From positions 1 through 10,178 of the forward strand of contig JBDSLU010000014.1 in the NCBI GenBank assembly GCA_039916225.1: a stretch of DNA of 10,178 bases, written 5' to 3'. The DNA is from JBDSLU01 sp039916225 (GTDB taxonomy: Bacteria; Acidobacteriota; Vicinamibacteria; Vicinamibacterales; Vicinamibacteraceae). The notes below the pieces were generated by a model, which ran no database searches, was not told where the DNA came from, and worked only from the letters and a program-made list of their open reading frames with translations. This document shows positions 6,046 through 10,178 of this stretch, in pieces. The first letter of the stretch is position 1; each line of letters starts with the position of its first letter. A program made the position numbers and the translations under genes.

Positions 6046-6886
6046 CGACGGCCAGCTCCACGGGCAGGGTCACCGAGAACTTCGAGCCCTCGCCGAGGGT
6101 GCTCTCGACGGCGACATCGCCGCCGAGAAGCAGCGCCAGTTTGCGGCTGAGCGAGAGGCCGAGGCCGGTGCCGCGCAGCCGTTTCTGGATGGGCGCTTCG
6201 ACTTGGACGAAGTCCTGGAACAGCGTGTGGAGGTGTTCCGCGGCAATGCCGATACCGGTGTCGGCGACGCGGAACGTCACGCGATTGTCCTTCAGCCGCG
6301 CCGAGACGCGGACCTCGCCGTGCGGCGTGAACTTCAGCGCGTTGGAGATGAAGTTACGGAGAATCTGCGACAACTTCTTGTCGTCGGTGTAGATCGGCGG
6401 GATGTCGTGCGGCTCCTCGAAGATCAGCGAGACGGCGTCCGATTGCAGGATCGGCTTGAACATCCCGCGCAGGGCCGAGAAGAGGTCGACCATCTCGAAC
6501 CACGCCGGCGAGATGGTGACGCGGCCGGCTTCGACCTTGGCCAGGTCGAGCAGATCGCCGACCATCTCGGTCAATTCGCCAGCGGAGTTCTGGATGAACC
6601 GGATCTGCTTCTGCTGTTCGGCGGTCAGGGGGCCGTCGAGCCGGTCCTGCAGGATCCGCGCAATGCTCAGGATGGAGCTGAGCGGCGTCCGGAACTCGTG
6701 GCTCATGTAGGACAGGAACCGGCTCTTGAGGTCGGACGCCTCGCGCAGCCGGACGGCGTTGTCGTCGAGTTCGGCATAGAGCGCCAGGACGCCCTGGTTG
6801 GTCTCGGCGAGCTCCGTCGACAGCGAATCGACCTGGGCCTGGAGTCGACTCACTTCCAGCTGGAGATCGGTCGCCGATTCAGGCAT
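6035..6886 (-). CDS. Cytoplasmic coiled-coil sensor histidine kinase
   Basis: This 283-residue kinase has no transmembrane or PAS sensor. Residues 8-55 are a heptad-rich coiled coil (LQLEVSRLQAQVDSL, then ETNQGVLALYAELDD). HisKA follows with H63 in MSHEFRTPLS, then a complete HATPase: N box N178-K185 (NFISNALK), G1 DTGIGI (209-214) and G2 GTGLGLSL (239-246). Input must come through the coiled coil from a partner. The ETN-GVLALYAELD stretch is one I associate with kinases encoded beside RsbT/SpoIIE-type genes. The start has an AGGA sequence 7 nt upstream and overlaps the stop of the ATPase-phosphatase gene by 8 nt. The 3' end overlaps the hybrid kinase gene by 11 nt, so REC1 of that protein is the obvious acceptor. 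I infer that freed RsbT or the fusion ATPase modulates this kinase. Confidence 0.92.
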   Translation of the reverse strand: MPESATDLQLEVSRLQAQVDSLSTELAETNQGVLALYAELDDNAVRLREASDLKSRFLSYMSHEFRTPLSSILSIARILQDRLDGPLTAEQQKQIRFIQNSAGELTEMVGDLLDLAKVEAGRVTISPAWFEMVDLFSALRGMFKPILQSDAVSLIFEEPHDIPPIYTDDKKLSQILRNFISNALKFTPHGEVRVSARLKDNRVTFRVADTGIGIAAEHLHTLFQDFVQVEAPIQKRLRGTGLGLSLSRKLALLLGGDVAVESTLGEGSKFSVTLPVELAVDAG

Positions 6887-7904
6887 GTCCAGGTCCTGCC
6901 GCTTTCCGTACGACGACCACTATAGTCGCGTCGTCACGCCCGCGCGCGCAGTCGCGCCAGAGCACGGCGGCGACGATCGATGGGTGCCGCGCGGCAAGGC
7001 CGGGGTAGGCATCCAGCGTCCAGCGAGTGGTCAGACCGTCCGAGTGCATGATCAGCCGGCCGCGCGCCGGCCAGTCGTAGTCGAGAGCCTGCACCCGGCG
7101 GATCTGCGCGCCCACCGTGCCGTTCTGGCTGGGCAGGCCGCGAACGCGTTCACCGCCGAGGAGGACGCCGGCGATGTTGCCGGCGCCGGCATAGCGGACC
7201 TTCGTGCCGCCGATCGTGGCAATGGCCATCGCCGCGCCACGGCTGCCCTTGAGGGCAGGATGGGCCCGCTCGATCAGGGCGGCCGCGTCTTCGAAGGGGT
7301 GCTGAGCGAAGACGTTCGCGGCCAGCCCCGACGCCTCGGCGGCGAGCGGACCGTGCCCCAACCCGTCGGCCACCATCACCGCGAAACCGCCATCCTGCTG
7401 GGCGATGCGCCAACTGTCGCCGCACACTGTCTCGTGCGGTGCCGGCAGCGAGATGACGCCCCAGTCGTAGCCGGCGGGGTCGGCCGGCGCCCGGCGCCGG
7501 ACCCGCGCCAGGACCACCGTTCCGTCCGGCGTCGAGAAAATGTCGAAATCGCTCGACAGCCGGCGCACCGCACCGAGACCGTTGCCGGGCGTGCCGCCGG
7601 TCGAGTAGCCGTCCTGCAGGGCGGCCTGGAGGTCGGCGATCCCCGGCCCGCGGTCGATCGACAGCAGATCCAGCGCCGGCCCGGTCGGCAGGTCGAGCGC
7701 CTGCATCAACAGCACGCCCTGGCGCCCGTAGCGGGCCAGGTTGGTCCCGAGCTCGGTGGCGATGATGGCCACCTCGCCACGAGTCCCTTCGTCGAAGCCG
7801 ATGTTCGCGGCCAGGCGAACGGCGACGCGGCGGGCCTCGCCGGCCTGGCTGATTTCGGTGACCGCGACCGCGACGGTGATCGGCGGCGCTGCCGTCATTT
7901 CCAT
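6879..7904 (-). CDS. RsbT/RsbW-type ATPase fused to SpoIIE/RsbX-type phosphatase
   Basis: This 341-residue two-domain switch protein has a GHKL serine-kinase-like domain at about 10-138: N box ELGTNLARYG (51-60), G1 DRGPGI (84-89) and a Gly-rich lid GGTPGNGLGAVRRL (103-116). A PP2C-type SpoIIE/RsbX phosphatase domain follows at about 145-335 with metal ligands in CGDSW (D163), VADGLGHG (D180, G181), HSDGLTT (D289) and RDDATIV (D324/D325). In stressosomes RsbX dephosphorylates RsbS and RsbR to end the response; the fused ATPase domain may dock on the STAS partners or act as a second kinase. The gene overlaps rsbT; a second in-frame ATG at 7898 would make a classic ATGA overlap and is an alternative start. 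All visible active-site residues look intact. Family assignment is strong; the division of labour between the domains is inferred. Confidence 0.9.
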   Translation of the reverse strand: MEMTAAPPITVAVAVTEISQAGEARRVAVRLAANIGFDEGTRGEVAIIATELGTNLARYGRQGVLLMQALDLPTGPALDLLSIDRGPGIADLQAALQDGYSTGGTPGNGLGAVRRLSSDFDIFSTPDGTVVLARVRRRAPADPAGYDWGVISLPAPHETVCGDSWRIAQQDGGFAVMVADGLGHGPLAAEASGLAANVFAQHPFEDAAALIERAHPALKGSRGAAMAIATIGGTKVRYAGAGNIAGVLLGGERVRGLPSQNGTVGAQIRRVQALDYDWPARGRLIMHSDGLTTRWTLDAYPGLAARHPSIVAAVLWRDCARGRDDATIVVVVRKAAGPGHA

Positions 7905-8299
7905 CGCGTCACGGTGACGCGCGTACCTCGCCCTGGCGCACTGTCGATCTCGAACTCGTTGACCAGCCGCTTGGCGCCGGAGAGCCCGAGGCCCATGCCC
8001 GAACCCGAGGTCCAGCCGTCGGTGAGCGCCTGGGCCAGGTCGGGGATGCCCGGGCCTTCGTCGACGAAATGCAGCCGCAGCCCGCGCCGGATGCCATCCG
8101 TCAGCACTTCCCAGCGCATCACGCCGCCGCCGCCGTAGACGACGGTGTTGCGCGCCAGCTCGCTGGCGGCGGTGACCATCTTGGTCTGCTCGACGAGGCC
8201 GAAGGCCAGTTCCTGGGCCAGCTTGCGTACCTGCTGGCGAGCCAGCACGATGTCGTGCTCGGTGCGGACCGGCACCACATCAGTCTTCGGGATCGGCAC
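7895..8299 (-). CDS. rsbT: Switch serine/threonine kinase RsbT
   Basis: This 134-residue GHKL-fold kinase phosphorylates RsbS and RsbR in the stressosome and is then released to activate a downstream partner. The sequence aligns end to end with RsbT: TEHDIVLARQQVRKLAQELAF, the N box ELARNTVVYGGGG (E47, N51), G1 DEGPGIPD (80-87) and the lid SGSGMGLGLSGAKRL (98-112). The start is a GTG at 8299 that overlaps rsbS by 20 nt. It is supported by GGAG (8309-8306) exactly 6 nt upstream; GTG codons at residues 8 and 9 are poorer choices. In Bacillus the released RsbT activates the phosphatase RsbU. No RsbU is encoded here, so the downstream histidine kinases or the fusion protein are the likely targets. 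Confidence 0.95.
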   Translation of the reverse strand: MPIPKTDVVPVRTEHDIVLARQQVRKLAQELAFGLVEQTKMVTAASELARNTVVYGGGGVMRWEVLTDGIRRGLRLHFVDEGPGIPDLAQALTDGWTSGSGMGLGLSGAKRLVNEFEIDSAPGRGTRVTVTRWK

Positions 8300-8669
8300 T
8301 CGATACTCCGGCCTCGTCGAGGACCTTGCGCAAGCGCCGCATGCCCCGCTCGACGTCCAGCGCGGTGTCGACCCCGGACAGGCTGAGCCCGAGCTCGACG
8401 AGCGTGATGGCGACGGCCGGCCGCATGCCCGTGACTACGGTGCGCGCGTCGAGGATGCGCCCCATCCGCGAGATGTTGGCAATCATCCGCCCGATGAAGG
8501 AGTCGACCATCTCCAGCGCCGAGATGTCGATCAGCACGCCCTTGGCGCCGGCCCGCTGAATGGCGGTCGTCAGATCGTCCTGCAGCGTCAGCGCGAGCTG
8601 GTCGTGCATGTCGACTTGGATGGTGACCAGCAGGTAGTCACCCATCCGGAGGATGGGAATCCGGTCCAT
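8280..8669 (-). CDS. rsbS: Stressosome STAS scaffold protein RsbS
   Basis: This 129-residue single STAS domain protein is the RsbT antagonist and stressosome core subunit. It shows the RsbS hallmarks IPILRMGDYLLVTIQVDMHDQLALTLQDDL and DISALEMVDSFIGR (48-61). S57 aligns with the B. subtilis RsbS phosphorylation site S59. GMRPAVAITLVELGLSLSGVDTALD closes the domain. A short acidic tail (SADPED) follows. The start is 6 nt after the rsbR stop, with a weak AGG 6 nt before the ATG; the 3' end overlaps rsbT. Phosphorylation of S57 by RsbT would release RsbT. Every expected key residue is present. Confidence 0.95.
   Translation of the reverse strand: MDRIPILRMGDYLLVTIQVDMHDQLALTLQDDLTTAIQRAGAKGVLIDISALEMVDSFIGRMIANISRMGRILDARTVVTGMRPAVAITLVELGLSLSGVDTALDVERGMRRLRKVLDEAGVSSADPED
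8306..8309 (-). promoter_or_regulatory. Ribosome binding site deciding the rsbT start
   Basis: GGAG on the minus strand, 6 nt before GTG 8299 and inside the 3' end of rsbS. It supports the GTG at 8299 over the later in-frame GTG codons. Confidence 0.5.
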
Positions 8670-8675
8670 GCGCGC

Positions 8676-9530
8676 CTACACGGCCTTGGCGCGCGTGACG
8701 ACGAGGCCCGAGCGCTTGAAGGCCAGCGACAGCGCGTCGGCGAGGGTGGCCTTGGTGGTCACCCCCTCGAGGTCGATGCCGAGGTGGACGATGGTCTGGG
8801 CGATCTGCGGCCGGATGCCGCTGATGATGCATTCGGCGCCCATCAGGCGGATGGCGGTGACGGTCTTGAGCAGATGCTGCGCCACCAGCGTGTCGACGGT
8901 CGGCACGCCGGTGATGTCGATGATCGCGATCTCCGAGCCGGTCTCGACGATGCTCTGCAGCAGCGACTCCATGACGACCTGGGTCCGGGCGCTGTCGAGG
9001 GTGCCGATCATCGGCAGCGCGACCACGCCTTCCCACAGCTTCACTACCGGCGTCGACAGCTCCAGCATCTCCTCCTGCTGCCGGACGATGACTTCCTCGC
9101 GGCTCTTCTGGAAGGCGCCGACGGTGTACAGGCCGAGCCTGTCGACCAGCTCGGTGATCGTCCAGGTGGCCTCGCCTTTCGTCGCGGCGTCCGTGGCCCG
9201 GGCCTGGGCGCGGGTGAACAACGGCCGCTTCAGCGAGAAGACGAAGGTGGCCGTCTCGGTCGAGCTGAAGCCCTGGGTGGCGCGGCTGCGCGAGACCCGT
9301 TCGAGGAACTCGCGCACCGGCCGCCACGGCTCGGCGTTGACGTCGGTGCCCGAGGACAGCGCCGGTCCGAGCAGCCGCAACAGCTCGGCGCCCTGTTCGT
9401 GCAGCTCCGCCTCGGTGATGCGGTGATCGGCGCCGGTGCCGCGGGCCTTCAGTTCCGCGAGCCAGTCCCCCAGGAGACCGGGGGCGTCCTGCTGGATGAT
9501 GTCGAGGACGAGGGCGTCGGACTGTGACAT
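8676..9530 (-). CDS. rsbR: Stressosome co-antagonist and sensor protein RsbR
   Basis: This 284-residue protein pairs an N-terminal sensory domain at about 5-150 with a C-terminal STAS domain (about 158-275). The N-terminal part is all-helical and resembles the RsbRD-type N-domain (LLGDWLAELK, then FLERVSRSRATQGFSSTETATFVFSLKRPLF). The STAS domain reads LSTPVVKLWEGVVALPMIGTLDSAR, then IIDITGVPTVDTLVAQHLL and GIRPQIAQTIVHLGIDL. By alignment with remembered B. subtilis RsbRA, T214 (VDT) matches T205 and S180 (GTLDS) matches T171, with identical 34-residue spacing; S180 is a conservative replacement. It heads the operon and should build the stressosome with RsbS while sensing an unknown signal. 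The frame extends to 9569, but the -10-like TATGAT covers the upstream ATG codons, so ATG 9530 is preferred; 9542 is possible. Confidence 0.93.
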   Translation of the reverse strand: MSQSDALVLDIIQQDAPGLLGDWLAELKARGTGADHRITEAELHEQGAELLRLLGPALSSGTDVNAEPWRPVREFLERVSRSRATQGFSSTETATFVFSLKRPLFTRAQARATDAATKGEATWTITELVDRLGLYTVGAFQKSREEVIVRQQEEMLELSTPVVKLWEGVVALPMIGTLDSARTQVVMESLLQSIVETGSEIAIIDITGVPTVDTLVAQHLLKTVTAIRLMGAECIISGIRPQIAQTIVHLGIDLEGVTTKATLADALSLAFKRSGLVVTRAKAV

Positions 9531-9540
9531 AGGCGGGAGC

Positions 9541-9546
9541 ATCATA
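9541..9546 (-). promoter_or_regulatory. -10-like element TATGAT of the stressosome operon
   Basis: TATGAT (five of six matches to TATAAT) lies 10 nt upstream of the rsbR ATG at 9530. Initiation would be expected 3-4 nt before the start codon, so the operon message would be nearly leaderless. The -35 region at the usual spacing (GTGTCG) is poor. A G-run directly upstream could be mistaken for a Shine-Dalgarno sequence for ATG 9542. Confidence 0.45.
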
Positions 9547-9610
9547 CCCCCCGGCCTGCGCCCCGACACGGTCAGATGGCGACGGTCAGCGTAGCGGTGC
9601 CGCCACCCGC

Positions 9611-9616
9611 TACACT
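9611..9616 (+). promoter_or_regulatory. -10-like element TACACT of the divergent sensor gene
   Basis: TACACT (TAnnnT type) lies 10 nt before the in-frame GTG at 9627, the same distance as TATGAT to the rsbR start. No recognisable -35 element is seen upstream. It supports GTG 9627 over ATG 9648 as the start. Confidence 0.4.
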
Positions 9617-9626
9617 CTCCGCCATC

Positions 9627-10178
9627 GTGGCGAGTTCAAGCGATGTTATGGCGACCTCCACGGACGGGCTGACGCGGACGGCGACGGTGCTCGGCGCGGC
9701 CGTGTGCGCGCTCGGGGCGCTGGTTGTGACCGCCTGGTTGATGCACTGGGAGCTGGTGCTGCGTCTGCATCCAGCCCTGCCGGTGATGCAGTTCAACACG
9801 GCCATCCTCTTCATGGCGACCGGCGCCGCGCTGGTCGCCGGAGCCCGCGAAGCGCGCCAGGCCCAGGCCGTCCTCGGTGGGCTCGTCCTGCTGCTCGCCA
9901 TCCCCACCTTCCTGCAGTTCCCGCTCGAGCGCAGCCTCGGCGTCGACACGCTGCTCTGGGATCCCTTCACCGGGTCGGAGGGATTCGCGATCGGCCGGAT
10001 GGCGCCGAGCGCGGCGGCGGCGCTCGTGATGGCCGGACTGGCCCTGGTCGCCGGCGTGAGCCGGCGGGCGCGATCCCCGGTGGCCGGCGGGGCGGCGGCG
10101 GCCATCCTGACGTTGAGCGGTTTCGCCCTGGTCGAGTATCTCTTCGGCAGCGGCGACAGCATGGGGTGGGGACGCTAC
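9627..10178 (+). CDS. Multi-pass membrane sensor protein, 5'-partial in window
   Basis: This divergent gene runs off the right edge; 184 codons are visible with no stop. From GTG 9627 the visible part has about five hydrophobic helices (roughly 17-38, 51-72, 80-99, 122-144 and 152-172) with short polar loops. The patterns MQFNTAILFMATGAAL (54-69) and GRMAPSAAAALVMAGLAL (123-140) recall the paired 'NTAL-F-GLAL' and 'RMSP-TA--F' repeats of membrane-embedded N-terminal domains found before PAS, histidine kinase or GGDEF modules. That makes a sensor kinase or cyclase likely, but the output domain is outside the window. ATG 9648 is the alternative start. Sharing the intergenic region with rsbR suggests, without proving, a link to the stress pathway. 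Confidence 0.7.
   Translation, partial: MASSSDVMATSTDGLTRTATVLGAAVCALGALVVTAWLMHWELVLRLHPALPVMQFNTAILFMATGAALVAGAREARQAQAVLGGLVLLLAIPTFLQFPLERSLGVDTLLWDPFTGSEGFAIGRMAPSAAAALVMAGLALVAGVSRRARSPVAGGAAAAILTLSGFALVEYLFGSGDSMGWGRY

Noticed and set aside
5353..6925. Plus-strand frames of 265 and 387 residues opposite the kinase genes
   Set aside because: They are compositional shadows of the HisKA/HATPase and REC coding regions; no domain is recognisable.
8145..9527. 460-residue plus-strand frame opposite rsbR/rsbS
   Set aside because: Asp/Gly/Arg/His-rich composition antisense to two clear STAS proteins.
9572..10162. 196-residue minus-strand frame at the right end
   Set aside because: It is Ala/Ser/Thr/Pro-rich without motifs and overlaps the hydrophobic plus-strand membrane protein, which has coherent transmembrane segments and a promoter-like element.
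1..10178. CRISPR array, tRNA, rRNA, insertion sequence or attachment site
   Set aside because: No regularly spaced repeats, tRNA-like cloverleaf, rRNA-like conserved stretch, transposase or terminal inverted repeat was seen on reading both strands.

Overview
The window is strongly GC-rich, densely packed, and almost all its genes lie on the minus strand. Leaderless-looking starts, a Gram-negative-type stressosome cluster and many hybrid-kinase domains suggest a soil-type Gram-negative such as an acidobacterium or a deltaproteobacterium-like lineage. That assignment is inference; there is no rRNA or other marker gene here.

Layout, read in the direction of minus-strand transcription (right to left). 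(1) 9530-4090 is one tightly overlapping operon: rsbR, rsbS, rsbT, a fusion of an RsbT/RsbW-type ATPase with an RsbX-type (SpoIIE/PP2C) phosphatase, a soluble coiled-coil histidine kinase, and a hybrid kinase with the order REC-PAS-HisKA-HATPase-REC. (2) After a 48-nt gap comes an ECF sigma factor with a fused SnoaL-like C-terminal domain (4043-3186). The gap holds a sequence that closely matches the promoter motif I recall for ECF41 sigma factors. trmO, a tRNA t6A37 methyltransferase gene, follows 4 nt downstream (3181-2777) and ends in a hairpin. (3) A two-gene unit follows: a Gfo/Idh/MocA NAD(P)-dependent oxidoreductase (2694-1609) and an RNB-domain ribonuclease (1612-170), joined by an ATGA overlap. 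(4) The left 169 bases hold a hairpin behind the ribonuclease and, at 22-53, two abutting 16-bp palindromes that look like a tandem repressor operator, probably for a gene leaving the window to the left.

On the right, divergent from rsbR, a plus-strand gene runs off the window. It encodes the multi-pass membrane N-terminus of a probable sensor protein.

Model for the main operon: RsbR and RsbS (STAS scaffold) hold RsbT. On stress RsbT phosphorylates them and is freed, and the phosphatase domain of the fusion protein resets the scaffold. There is no RsbU and no RsbV/RsbW/SigB. Instead the last two genes are two-component proteins, so the released switch kinase probably acts on a histidine-kinase phosphorelay. 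The arrangement resembles known Gram-negative RsbRST modules, but the exact output is not visible here. The least ordinary parts are the autoregulated-looking ECF sigma-trmO unit, the tandem operator, and the repeated pattern of a -10-like element 8-10 nt before the start codon.
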